A stretch of 64,000 bases of DNA from Chitinophagaceae bacterium (GTDB lineage: Bacteria > Bacteroidota > Bacteroidia > Chitinophagales > Chitinophagaceae), in assembly GCA_014879565.1 (NCBI GenBank), contig JACSRW010000028.1:123962-187961 (forward strand). Direction: 5' to 3'. The notes beneath the pieces were generated by a model. That model saw only the letters and a program-made list of their open reading frames with translations, was not told the origin of the DNA and searched no databases. The translations under genes were made by a program, and so were the position numbers. Below, piece by piece: positions 1 through 8,355 of the stretch. Numbering within the stretch: position 1 is the stretch's first letter; every line of letters begins with the position of its first letter.

Positions 1-288
1 GTCTTTTTCTGGTTGAAAAATCCGGATTCCGGGGACGATAAGCAGGAATTAATAAAAGGATTACAAACACTGGCTGCAATCCCGGTAGTTAAGCAGTTGC
101 GGATTGGGGTGCCGGCCACAACCGAAAAAAGGGATGTGGTGGATAACAGCTGGCAGGTGTCAGAAATGATGTTATTTGACAGTCTGGACGACCAGAAGTT
201 TTACCAGGAACATCCGTTACACCTGGCGTTTGTAAAACAATTCAGTCATCTCTGGCAGCGGGTTGTTGTGTATGATATTATGGAGTAG
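1..288 (+). CDS. Dabb-domain protein, 5'-truncated by window edge
   Basis: The reading frame is open from the first base, and the residues before the first possible start (V-F-F-W-L) match the beginning of Dabb (stress-responsive alpha/beta barrel) proteins, so the true start lies upstream. The segment has the usual small-barrel pattern: a beta strand ending in FFWLKNP, a helix (LIKGLQTLAAI), a strand with IGVPA, a strand MMLFDS, and the family-typical ending HLxFVKQFSHLW followed by VVVYD. Dabb proteins are about 95-105 residues, mostly dimeric, with varied or unknown functions. Nothing here gives a substrate. It is separate from the carbohydrate loci downstream. Confidence 0.8.
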   Translation, partial: VFFWLKNPDSGDDKQELIKGLQTLAAIPVVKQLRIGVPATTEKRDVVDNSWQVSEMMLFDSLDDQKFYQEHPLHLAFVKQFSHLWQRVVVYDIME

Positions 289-324
289 TGATCAAAGATT
301 TGTTGCATTCAAACCAGGCATTTG

Positions 325-1455
325 TTATTTAAGTATCTCCCGGTACAGAATATTTACCAGGTCGCGGATGGCATTGTGATAGCCGTTCGTATACCCCGCC
401 TGGCTGCCGCTGATAAAAACCACGATTCCCCATTTTTTTTTCGGATGAAAAAACATGGCGCTGTTCAGTCCATAGGCGCTGCCGGTATGCCCCGTTAACC
501 GCTCACCGTTAATCAGTTTTTCTGTCTGATGCAGGGCCAGGCCATAATTTTCTTTTTCGGAGAGGGGGATCTGCATTTGTTTCGAGAGACGGCGGGGAAT
601 AATTCGCTTGCCCTTGTAGCTGCCGTAGTTCATGTGCATACACATATAGGTGGCCAGGTCGCGGGCGGAAATTTTCATACCGCCGGTCGGGGAGAATACA
701 GGCGTGGAATACCCGCTGATATAGGAAGCGAGTTCTTCCCTGCGGGGATGATAGGCATTGGGTTGCGGGATAAAGCGGGCAGAATCCCGGTTGTATTCAT
801 AAAGCGTGACAAAAAGAGAATTATCCAGCGAATCCACACAGTAACCTCCGTACAGACCAAGCGGATTCAGAATATGTTTTTTTACATACTGATCAAACCG
901 TTCTCCTGAAATTCTTTCCAGGATGGTGCCGGCCAGGTTAAAATTGAGATTGCAGTACTGGTATCCCTTTCCGGGTTCATAGGCATTATAACATTTTTCC
1001 CAGTCCGGGTTTTTTTCGGGGTTGATGGCATCGAGACTGAAATAACCCTGGCTGTCGTTCAGGGATGACTGATGCGAGAGCAGCAACCGCAGGGTGATCA
1101 CGGTTTCCGGGAACTTCGGGTGTCTGATCCGGAAACCAGCCAGGCTGCTGATATCATCTTCCAGGGAGATTTTTCCGGCTTTAACCAGTTGCAGCAGGGA
1201 AGTGGCGGTAAAGGATTTGGAGATGGAGGCAATCCGGAAAAGGTTTTGCTCCCGGAGGGGCTTTTTTGTTTCCAGGTCCTGCATCCCCAGGGCGCGGGTA
1301 TAAACGATTTCATTATTCTTCACCACGGCCACAGACAGCCCGGTGATTTTGTACTGCTGAACGATGGTCTGCAGGCTGTCGTCCGGCACCGGTAACTGGG
1401 CATACAGAGGTTGAAGGAAAAGAAGGAGGAGCCAGGTGCAGCAGATCACTTTCAT
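325..1455 (-). CDS. Secreted serine hydrolase, class C beta-lactamase fold
   Basis: A protein of 376 residues with a signal peptide (about residues 1-19, cleavage near YAQ). It carries the penicillin-binding/class C beta-lactamase motifs: S77-I-S-K80 (nucleophile and base), Y167-C-N169 (YxN), and H323-T-G (third-strand motif, HxG rather than KTG). HxG is usual for the esterase and D-aminopeptidase/alkaline-hydrolase branch rather than true beta-lactamases, so peptidase or esterase activity in the periplasm is more likely than antibiotic hydrolysis. It is convergent with the upstream Dabb gene and separated from the next gene by a repeat-rich spacer. Substrate not predictable. Confidence 0.85.
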   Translation of the reverse strand: MKVICCTWLLLLFLQPLYAQLPVPDDSLQTIVQQYKITGLSVAVVKNNEIVYTRALGMQDLETKKPLREQNLFRIASISKSFTATSLLQLVKAGKISLEDDISSLAGFRIRHPKFPETVITLRLLLSHQSSLNDSQGYFSLDAINPEKNPDWEKCYNAYEPGKGYQYCNLNFNLAGTILERISGERFDQYVKKHILNPLGLYGGYCVDSLDNSLFVTLYEYNRDSARFIPQPNAYHPRREELASYISGYSTPVFSPTGGMKISARDLATYMCMHMNYGSYKGKRIIPRRLSKQMQIPLSEKENYGLALHQTEKLINGERLTGHTGSAYGLNSAMFFHPKKKWGIVVFISGSQAGYTNGYHNAIRDLVNILYREILK

Positions 1456-1489
1456 ATAAAATGAGTTGGATACGGAAAGCTAAAGAATT

Positions 1490-1886
1490 TGCGGAGATTT
1501 CGGGCGCAGCGAGAAATCTTACCCCTTCCTTAAAAAATTTGGCCTGTCATTCCGGGCAAAGCGAGGAACATTCAAGAGCTTAACAAGACTTCTATTAATA
1601 AAAGGAGGGATGACATTGCTTTTGTGAGAGGAGTAAGTTCCCTCGTTTCGCCCGGGTTGACATTGTTGTCATGAGAGGAGTAGGTCCTTCGCTTCGCTTT
1701 GGAACGAGAAAGCAGTTAAAAGGGGTTCCTTCGCTTCGCTTTGGAACGAGAAAGCAGTTAAAAGGGGTTCCTTCGCTTCGCTTTGGAACGAGTACGCTGT
1801 CAAAAGGAGTTCCCTCGCTACGCTCGGGATGACAACGCTGGGGGGTGTTAAAGAAGAAAGACTTCTCGCTGCGCTCGAAGTCGCAC
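1490..1886. repeat. REP-like repeats with a 42-bp tandem array
   Basis: This non-coding spacer holds several copies of a CCNTCGCTNCGCT-type extragenic element. Copies starting at 1686, 1728 and 1770 are nearly identical with an exact 42-bp period. A diverged copy begins at 1812, again 42 bp on, and another at 1640. Inverted or isolated relatives occur near 1494-1522 (a short hairpin, AGATTTC/GAAATCT), 1550-1572 and 1860-1886. In the minus-strand frames these repeats spell PKRSEG/PERSEG peptides, a familiar false-ORF signature of such repeats. No separate gene is supported here. Confidence 0.8.
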
Positions 1887-1888
1887 AC

Positions 1889-1922
1889 AAAAAAAATCGC
1901 CCCGTATCAGGGCGATTTTTTT
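1889..1922. terminator. Bidirectional intrinsic terminator
   Basis: A stem AAAATCGCCC / GGGCGATTTT with a 7-base loop, flanked by an A-run on the left and a T-run on the right. It lies 25 bp beyond the stop of the minus-strand barrel protein, so it most likely ends that transcript. It could work in both directions. Confidence 0.8.
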
Positions 1923-1946
1923 AAAAGATATGCAGGGGGAGCCAGC

Positions 1947-2687
1947 TTATAGTCCGCTCAGGGTGATACCGATGCTCCAGGGTCTGACCACAGGACCGGT
2001 GCCATCGCGGAAGACGGGGGTGAACTGATAGGAGCCGTAGAGGCTTACATGGCCATATCCCACCCGTACCTGTCCGGAAAGTCTTTGTTTGTTGAAGAAC
2101 CGCTTGCTGGACTCTTTCATCACATAATTATTGATGGTGCTGCCGCTTTTGTTCTCAAAATCGGAGCTGCGGGTATGCGCGTTCAGCAGGGTTCCCACTT
2201 TTACACCCAGGGCGAACTTGAGTCCCTTTCCGTTTTCCGGATCTTTGGAAAAACGGAATTCCACCGGCACTTCCAGGAAACTGGTGGCCAGTTTGGTCTT
2301 TTTGAAATGGTTGGTATCGCTCTGATCGGTGAAATGTATAGTGGATGTCTGGTCCTTGATCCCCACATAAGTTTTGGTGAAAATGATATGATCCGATGCC
2401 AGTCCGGGACCGAAAGCCATACTCAGTTTCGGGTTATTCTTAAAAGGGAAATCATACATCAGGTAGAGATTGACCGATTTGGAAAATCCGCCGGTGCTGA
2501 TAGTGTCGGGTTTGCCGGCCCATCCGGTATAACCGAGCTGGAAAACCAGGTGGTCGTTCGACCGGTTGGACAGGTTCGGCTTTTCCTTTTTCTTTTTTGG
2601 AGCCGGTTTGGCTGTGCTGTCGGTCTGCTGGGCGGAAATCGTGGCAAAACTAAAGGCCGCCACAGCGAATAATAAAATCTTCTTCAT
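1947..2687 (-). CDS. Small outer-membrane beta-barrel protein
   Basis: A protein of about 246 residues with a signal peptide (MKKILLFAVAAFSFATISAQ). A Lys/Pro-rich linker (KPAPKKKKEKPN) follows, and then alternating amphipathic strands with many aromatic residues, as in the PorT-like/OMP_b-brl families (VFQLGYTGW, VNLYLMYDF, LEVPVEFRF, GYGHVSLYGSYQF). It ends in a hydrophobic residue in a C-terminal strand (WSIGITLSGL). An in-frame ATG three codons upstream (2696) is possible. I prefer the second because signal peptides of this group usually begin MKK. Function unknown beyond membership of the Bacteroidota small-barrel proteins. It is monocistronic, with a terminator downstream. Confidence 0.75.
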   Translation of the reverse strand: MKKILLFAVAAFSFATISAQQTDSTAKPAPKKKKEKPNLSNRSNDHLVFQLGYTGWAGKPDTISTGGFSKSVNLYLMYDFPFKNNPKLSMAFGPGLASDHIIFTKTYVGIKDQTSTIHFTDQSDTNHFKKTKLATSFLEVPVEFRFSKDPENGKGLKFALGVKVGTLLNAHTRSSDFENKSGSTINNYVMKESSKRFFNKQRLSGQVRVGYGHVSLYGSYQFTPVFRDGTGPVVRPWSIGITLSGL

Positions 2688-2748
2688 AAATAGCATTGGT
2701 GGACAAATGTATTGGCCACGCGGTTAATAAAAGGTTAAAGCCGGGTTA

Positions 2749-2848
2749 AGTACGAAGTATAAACTACGAAGTACGGAATCAGAAAACGGTCATACCTTCC
2801 TGATCTCGTACTTCAAACTTCGTACTTCGTATTGCTTACTTCGTACTA
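2749..2848. repeat. Inverted TACGAAGTA-type repeats
   Basis: The spacer between the barrel gene and the tRNA contains repeated TACGAAGTA units on the left (around 2750-2776) and their complements (CGTACTTCGTA units, around 2806-2847) on the right. Together they can form a long imperfect hairpin. No coding potential. Probably a mobile or replicative intergenic repeat. Confidence 0.6.
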
Positions 2849-2851
2849 TCG

Positions 2852-2925
2852 TGGACCCTGTTGGGATCGAACCAACGACCCACAGATTATGAGTCTGTTG
2901 CTCTAACCGACTGAGCTAAGGGTCC
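2852..2925 (-). tRNA. tRNA-Met (anticodon CAT)
   Basis: The minus strand folds as a complete cloverleaf. The acceptor is GGACCCT/AGGGTCC with discriminator A, the D arm is GCTC...GAGC, the anticodon stem ACAGA/TCTGT encloses the loop CTCATAA (anticodon CAT), and the T arm contains GGTTCGATCC. CCA is not encoded, as usual in Bacteroidota. With CAT it could be elongator tRNA-Met or the lysidine-modified tRNA-Ile2. An initiator is unlikely because the anticodon stem lacks three consecutive G-C pairs. Confidence 0.93.
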
Positions 2926-3019
2926 TGCCATTAAGGCGGCTGCAAAGGTATAAAAAAAGACCCGGAAACCCGTCATGTACTTTATTAAACAATTCCCTTA
3001 GATTTACGCCGCTTTGCTT

Positions 3020-3613
3020 ATGCCCGCTAACGAAACCATAAAAAGGTTGCTCGCTGCTGTTGCTTTTGCCGCTGACCAGGCCGCTTATAAGGAGCTTTTT
3101 CTCCTGCTGCATGGCCGGTTAAAGCAATTTGCCTATTCTATTCTGAAGTCACAGGAAGAAGCGGAAGAACTGGTTTCCGACCTTTTTATCAAGGTCTGGG
3201 AGAAAAGAAAACAGCTCACCCATATTGAATCCCCCCTCTTTTATTTCTATACCACTGCCCGGAATATGGCTTATAACCGGCTTAGCCGGCAAAAACGCCA
3301 GCAAAAACCCAGTCCCGATGAATGGCTGGTCAGGCTGAACAGCATTTATTTCGACCCGGAGCAGCTGATGATGACCGAAGAAATGATGCGGCGTATCCGG
3401 CAGGCGATTGATGACCTGCCCCCCCGCTGCCGGGTCATTTTTAAGCTGGTAAAGGAAGACGGCCTCCGTTACAAGGAAGTGGCCGAACTGCTGCAGCTTT
3501 CGGTAAAGACCGTAGAGGCCCAAATGGCTATTGCCCTTCGTCGCCTGGCTAAATGCATGGAGTTGGAAATCAATCAATTAAACATTAAAACCACTTCTCT
3601 AAAAAAAAGTTAA
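3020..3613 (+). CDS. ECF RNA polymerase sigma factor (locus 1)
   Basis: A protein of 197 residues of the sigma-70 ECF type. Region 2 covers about residues 22-92 (AEELVSDLFIKVWEKR, then FYTTARNMAYNRLSR). Region 4 covers about 125-180 (LPPRCRVIF followed by the helix-turn-helix YKEVAELLQLSVKTVEAQMA). I chose the ATG at 3020; a TTG two codons earlier is in frame. The next gene is a FecR-type anti-sigma factor and the one after that an STN-containing SusC receptor. This is the standard Bacteroidota arrangement in which a ligand-loaded receptor releases the sigma factor to transcribe its own uptake locus. Confidence 0.93.
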   Translation: MPANETIKRLLAAVAFAADQAAYKELFLLLHGRLKQFAYSILKSQEEAEELVSDLFIKVWEKRKQLTHIESPLFYFYTTARNMAYNRLSRQKRQQKPSPDEWLVRLNSIYFDPEQLMMTEEMMRRIRQAIDDLPPRCRVIFKLVKEDGLRYKEVAELLQLSVKTVEAQMAIALRRLAKCMELEINQLNIKTTSLKKS

Positions 3614-3673
3614 AAACTTTTTAGGGGTAAGTTCCGTGTTTGCCTGTCTTTGCTATTTACAACCAACGTTTTA

Positions 3674-4798
3674 ATGAGTCAGGAGCAATATTGGATTTTA
3701 TTTTCTAAAAAACTGTCCGGGGAGGCAAGCGCAGCGGAACTGGCTGTGCTGGAGCAAATGGTGCAGGAGCATCCGGAATGGCAGTATGCTATCCAGAATC
3801 TGGAGGATCTCTGGAAACGCAGTCCCGAAGAAGACAAGACTGCCGGGGAAGATGCCTTTATGCTCCATTTGCAGCGGATGCAGGAGCTTAACCTGTCAAT
3901 TGAAGATAACGGAAGGGCCAGGCTGATTGATCCGGTTGAAAAGAAAAGGAATTTCCGCTGGTATTGGGCGGCAGCGGCAGTTTTGGTGATCCTGGCCGGT
4001 CTCTGGATCCTGGATCCTTTTACCAGCCGGAAGCCGATTACCACCCAGCTGATCTCTTCGGTAAATGAAATATCCACCCGGCCCGGTTCCAAGTCGAAAG
4101 TTCAGTTACCGGATGGTTCGGTGGTTTGGCTGAATGCCGGCAGTACCCTGACCTATAATAAGGACTTCGGCCGGGAGAACCGGGAAGTGACGCTGACGGG
4201 GGAAGGATTTTTTGACGTGACCAAAGACAAAGAAAAACCCTTTATAATCAGTACCGAAAGCATTAAAATTAAAGTGCTGGGAACGGCTTTTAATGTAAAA
4301 GCCTATCCGGAAGACAAAAAGACGGAAACCAGCCTGATCCGCGGAAGTATTGAAGTGACCATCCGCAACCGGCCCAATGACAAGATCATTCTTTCGCCCA
4401 GTGAAAAACTGGTGGTGGAGAATGATATTGCCCGTGTAGAGAACCGCGACCGGGAGTGGGAGCGCCGCACCGGCAATATCGCCCGGACAGAACTTCCGGC
4501 CATCCGGACGCTGATGTCAATCAATAAACTGAAGTACAATCCGGTTGACAGCAGCGTTGCGGAGGTTCAATGGGTCAATAATAAACTGGTTTTCCGGGAT
4601 GAGGCCTTCCGGGAACTGGCGGTAAGGATGGAAAGATGGTACAATGTGAAGATTGAGATCAATGATGAACGGATCGCAGATGAAAGGCTGAACGGGATCT
4701 TTGAAACGGAAACGATTGAACAGGCCCTGGGGGCCCTGAAAGAATTTATTCCTTTCCAGTATCAGAAAGAAGGAAATACCATATTGATATACCGATAA
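3674..4798 (+). CDS. FecR-type anti-sigma factor (locus 1)
   Basis: A protein of 374 residues counted from the ATG at 3674 (MSQEQYW). A TTG eight codons upstream is in frame but not needed. The cytoplasmic N-terminal part (1-94) should bind the sigma factor. One membrane segment lies at about 95-113 (WYWAAAAVLVILAGLWIL). The periplasmic FecR domain follows (STRPGSKSKVQLPDGSVVWL ... GEGFFDV, LGTAFNVKAY), and then a C-terminal STN-like DUF4974 region (about 290-374, ending FQYQKEGNTILIYR). It should receive the signal from the STN domain of the adjacent SusC and control the upstream ECF sigma factor. Confidence 0.93.
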   Translation: MSQEQYWILFSKKLSGEASAAELAVLEQMVQEHPEWQYAIQNLEDLWKRSPEEDKTAGEDAFMLHLQRMQELNLSIEDNGRARLIDPVEKKRNFRWYWAAAAVLVILAGLWILDPFTSRKPITTQLISSVNEISTRPGSKSKVQLPDGSVVWLNAGSTLTYNKDFGRENREVTLTGEGFFDVTKDKEKPFIISTESIKIKVLGTAFNVKAYPEDKKTETSLIRGSIEVTIRNRPNDKIILSPSEKLVVENDIARVENRDREWERRTGNIARTELPAIRTLMSINKLKYNPVDSSVAEVQWVNNKLVFRDEAFRELAVRMERWYNVKIEINDERIADERLNGIFETETIEQALGALKEFIPFQYQKEGNTILIYR

Positions 4799-4822
4799 CT
4801 GATTGTTCACCGCTAATGCTTA

Positions 4823-4943
4823 TGCCATATGACTGCTCTGCCAACCACCCACAACACATCATAACCACCGCAAAAAAATTGCGGGGATTCGCTGCTACGA
4901 ACCCCCGCGAGGTTAACAAAAAAGAAGGGGTACCCCAATGGGG
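4823..4943 (+). promoter_or_regulatory. susC leader with alternative hairpins
   Basis: The 176-bp gap before susC contains three things. (1) A 9-mer TGCCATATG followed by GCCAA (4823-4844) that recurs before the second sigma-linked susC. (2) A hairpin CCGCAA/TTGCGG at 4868-4884 whose right arm can alternatively pair with CCCCGC at 4902-4907. (3) GGGGTACCCC at 4927-4936 overlapping a CCCCAATGGGG hairpin at 4933-4943. The mutually exclusive pairings suggest leader-level control. This is an inference from sequence only. Confidence 0.4.
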
Positions 4944-4974
4944 AGCCCGATTTTTAACCCTTCAATCGTAAAGT

Positions 4975-7900
4975 ATGAAAAAAAACGAAACGGCTGCTGT
5001 TTCAAACAAGAATCTCACGTTACTAAAGATTGCCCGACTAATGAAACTGACGATCGCTTTCTTACTGATTGCCTGCCTTCAGGTTTCCGCGCGCGGATTC
5101 TCTCAGGATCGCATTACGCTGAAAATGAATGAAGCAGAAATTAAGAAAGTTTTATTTGCCATTGAAAAGAAGACCAATTACCGGTTTCTTTTCAGTGAAA
5201 ACGCCTTAAAGAAAAAGCCCCGGGTAACCGTGGATGCGGTGGATGCCCCCGTAACCGAGTTGCTCGACAAAATCCTGTCCAATACCGGAGTGAGTTACAA
5301 AATCCTGGCCTCCCGCCTGGTGGTACTCAAAGAAGGTATGAGTGCCGCAGAGATTTCCGTGCAGGACCTGCGGGTTACCGGTAAGGTAACTTCCTCTACC
5401 GGCGAACCTCTGCAGGGAGTTTCGGTATCGGTGAAAGGATCCCGTACCGGAACGGTTACCGATGCGGCGGGTAATTTCGCCATCACTGTTCCGGATGATG
5501 CCACCCTGGTATTCAGCTCCGTAGGTTTTGAAACCTTTGAAGTGGCGGTTGCCGGAAAATCTTCCCTGAATGTAACCCTTCAGCAATCCGCCCGTAAAAT
5601 TGACGAGGTGGTGGTGATTGGTTATGGACAGGCCAGCAAACGCGACCTTACGGGTTCTATCGTGAAAGTAAGCGGCCGTGATGTGGCCGACAAACCCAAC
5701 GTAAACCCGGTTGCTTCCCTGCAGGGTAAGGTGGCCGGTCTGAGTATCGTAAACTCGGGTACACCCGGCCAGGAGCCGGATATCCGGATTCGCGGTACAA
5801 ACTCTCTTTCTTCCGGCGGGGTGAAGCCGCTCTACCTGGTGGATGGTATCTTCAACGACAATATCAATTTCTTAAACCCCAATGATATCGAGTCCATCGA
5901 GATCCTCAAGGATCCTTCTTCCCTCGCGATCTTCGGGGTGCGCGGTGCCAACGGGGTAATCGCCATCACAACCAAGAAAGCCAAAACCGGTCAGGTTAAC
6001 ATCAACTTCAATACCACGTTTGGTTCCAAAAAACTGGTAGACAAAATCGCCATGGTAAATGCGTCCGAGTTCAAAATGCTTTTTGAAGAAGAGCAGGACA
6101 ATCTCGGTATCACCGGCAGCGACCGTTTTGATTTCACTCCCTGGACCGGTAATACCGACTGGGTGGATGCCATGACCCGTACCGGAACCATGTCTATCAG
6201 CAACCTGAGCATCAGTACCGCCACAGATAAAAATAAATTCTACCTGGGTATTGGTTACACAGATGAAGAAGGTATTGTTAAGCACGAAAGGCTGCGCAAA
6301 ATGTCTATCAACCTCAGCGATGAGGTGAAAGTGACCAAGAATATCAAACTGGGCTTTACCCTGAACGCGTTCCGTCAGCGTAATCCCTATGGTAATGCAC
6401 GCGGATTGCTGTTCCAGGCGCGCCGCGCTCTGCCGATCACTCCGGTTTATAACGAAACTGCCGGAGCCTATTACAACCTGGCTATCCAGTCTGCCCAGAT
6501 GATCAACCCGGCTATGGAGCTGAATGATAACTGGGACAAGGAACTCAATTATGAGAACCGCTCTGTTGCCAGTGTATATGCTGATATCAACCTGCTGCGC
6601 AACCTGAACTGGAGGTCCACCTTCTATGCGGATATGTCCGTACTGGATGGCCGCACCTACCGTCCGATTGACAGCCTCTATGACCCGGTCAGTGGGACTA
6701 CGTTTATACAAAACAGCTATAACCGTACAGAGGTATCCCAGTCCACCCAGCGCTGGAATAAATTCCAGCAGGACCATATCTTAACCTATAAGCAGAATTT
6801 TGGCGATCATGGCCTGACACTTACTGGTGGTTTCACTACATATTATAATGAATACCGCGGTCTGTTTGGTTCTATCAAACAATCACTGACTGGCTTACCC
6901 ATTCCGAATGATAAGCGTTTCTGGTACCTGGATAACGGATTCGGTGACAAGAGTACCCGTATCTCCTCTTCAGGTCAGTGGGAAAAAGCCACGGTTTCCG
7001 GTCTGTTCCGCGCTCTGTATAATTACAAAGGAAAATACCTGTTTAACGCATCTTACCGCCGTGACTGGTCATCCGCCTGGCGCCAGGATTATGGCAACCA
7101 GGGCGATGATTTCTACTCGGTGGGTGCCGCCTGGGAAGTTACCAAAGAAGACTTCTTCCAAAACCAGAACATCTTTGATTACCTGAAAATCAAGGGTAGC
7201 TTCGGTGTACTGGGTGTACAGAATACCTATGGTTTTGACTATCCCGCTTATCCCTCACTGGCAACCAATTCTACCGCTGTATTCGGTAATATCATTGTAC
7301 CGGTTTATACAGAAACCTACCTGGCAGACCGCAACCTGCATTGGGAAAAGGTACACGGTAAGGAAATCGGTATTGAATTCGACATGCTGAAGCGTAAGCT
7401 GCACGGGGAAATCGTTTACTACCACAAGAAAACGGTTGACCTGCTGGCCCTGATCAGCGCCGGTGCCGGTCTGCAAACCCTGACCAATATCGGTGACATG
7501 CGTAACCGCGGTCTGGAAATGTCAGCCAGCTATACTCATGAACTTAAAAAGGATCTGACTGTTACTGTATCCGGTAATATGACCACCTTTAACAATAAGT
7601 TCCTGAATTCACCCTTCACCTCTAACCCGGATGAGCAATACCCCAACCGGACAGTAGCCGGCTACCCGATCGGTTATTTCTATGGCTATGTGGTGGAAGG
7701 TGTTTATCAGTCCTATGCCGACAAACTGGCTTCCCCCACCATGAACCTGGGGAACAGCTATGGCCCCGGCGACCTGAAATACAAAGACCTGAACGGAGAT
7801 GGTGTGGTTAATACGGATGACCGTACCATGATCGGTAACCCGACTCCTGACTTTATTTATGGTGGTAATGTTACCGTGAGATACAAAGGCCTGGATGTAA

Positions 7901-8331
7901 GTATGGATATGCAGGGTGTATATGGCAATGAAATCTACCGCTACTGGGGTAGTTCCGAACTGCCTTATACCAAGTTTAACTATCCGAAGTTCAAACTGAA
8001 CCGCTGGCACGGGGAAGGTACTTCCAACTGGGATCCGATCCTGGGAGATGACCACTCCACAAACCGTCTGCCCTCTACCTATGGAATTGAGGACGGCAGT
8101 TATTTCCGGATCAGGAACTTCCAGGTGGGTTATAATTTCAGCCCCGATGCACTCCGTAAATACGCTATCAAGAGCATGCGGGTATTCATGAACGTACAGA
8201 ACCTGAAAACCTGGAAGCGGAACTCCGGTTACTCTCCTGAGTTTGGCGGATCACCCACTTCTTTCGGCATTGATACCGGAAACGATCCTATCCCGGTGAT
8301 CATTTCGGGTGGTATAAACGTTAACTTTTAA
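4975..8331 (+). CDS. SusC-like TonB-dependent receptor with STN domain (locus 1)
   Basis: An outer-membrane oligosaccharide importer of 1118 residues. The signal peptide is internal to a long leader (hydrophobic core about 24-38, end near GFSQD); a later start at residue 23 is possible. Domains in order: STN (about 47-118), which signals to FecR; a carboxypeptidase-regulatory-like beta sandwich (133-203); a TonB-box-like segment EVVVIGYG (211-218) followed by the SusC signature SKRDLTGS; the plug (about 215-335, with DIRIRGTNS, YLVDGIF, SIEILKDPSS, GANGVIAITTKK); and then the barrel to the C-terminus. It is immediately followed by its SusD partner. With SusD it forms the lidded transporter that imports glucan oligosaccharides. 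Substrate inferred from the enzyme neighbours, not from this sequence. Confidence 0.96.
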   Translation: MKKNETAAVSNKNLTLLKIARLMKLTIAFLLIACLQVSARGFSQDRITLKMNEAEIKKVLFAIEKKTNYRFLFSENALKKKPRVTVDAVDAPVTELLDKILSNTGVSYKILASRLVVLKEGMSAAEISVQDLRVTGKVTSSTGEPLQGVSVSVKGSRTGTVTDAAGNFAITVPDDATLVFSSVGFETFEVAVAGKSSLNVTLQQSARKIDEVVVIGYGQASKRDLTGSIVKVSGRDVADKPNVNPVASLQGKVAGLSIVNSGTPGQEPDIRIRGTNSLSSGGVKPLYLVDGIFNDNINFLNPNDIESIEILKDPSSLAIFGVRGANGVIAITTKKAKTGQVNINFNTTFGSKKLVDKIAMVNASEFKMLFEEEQDNLGITGSDRFDFTPWTGNTDWVDAMTRTGTMSISNLSISTATDKNKFYLGIGYTDEEGIVKHERLRKMSINLSDEVKVTKNIKLGFTLNAFRQRNPYGNARGLLFQARRALPITPVYNETAGAYYNLAIQSAQMINPAMELNDNWDKELNYENRSVASVYADINLLRNLNWRSTFYADMSVLDGRTYRPIDSLYDPVSGTTFIQNSYNRTEVSQSTQRWNKFQQDHILTYKQNFGDHGLTLTGGFTTYYNEYRGLFGSIKQSLTGLPIPNDKRFWYLDNGFGDKSTRISSSGQWEKATVSGLFRALYNYKGKYLFNASYRRDWSSAWRQDYGNQGDDFYSVGAAWEVTKEDFFQNQNIFDYLKIKGSFGVLGVQNTYGFDYPAYPSLATNSTAVFGNIIVPVYTETYLADRNLHWEKVHGKEIGIEFDMLKRKLHGEIVYYHKKTVDLLALISAGAGLQTLTNIGDMRNRGLEMSASYTHELKKDLTVTVSGNMTTFNNKFLNSPFTSNPDEQYPNRTVAGYPIGYFYGYVVEGVYQSYADKLASPTMNLGNSYGPGDLKYKDLNGDGVVNTDDRTMIGNPTPDFIYGGNVTVRYKGLDVSMDMQGVYGNEIYRYWGSSELPYTKFNYPKFKLNRWHGEGTSNWDPILGDDHSTNRLPSTYGIEDGSYFRIRNFQVGYNFSPDALRKYAIKSMRVFMNVQNLKTWKRNSGYSPEFGGSPTSFGIDTGNDPIPVIISGGINVNF

Positions 8332-8355
8332 TTGGACTACCTAAAAAAGAAAAAT

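Noticed and set aside
325..1455. Antibiotic-resistance beta-lactamase
   Set aside because: The third motif is HTG rather than KTG and the context is not a resistance element, so a general serine hydrolase is the safer call.
1686..1835. Possible CRISPR array
   Set aside because: The 42-bp units are repeated over their whole length, so there are no unique spacers, and no cas genes are nearby.
1595..1890. Minus-strand open frames encoding repeated PKRSEG/PERSEG peptides
   Set aside because: They are translations of extragenic tandem repeats, have no proper start context and match a well-known false-gene pattern.
2852..2925. tRNA gene as integration site of a genomic island
   Set aside because: No integrase or duplicated tRNA 3' end was seen nearby. 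The recombinase at 61.8 kb is far away and no matching repeat was found.
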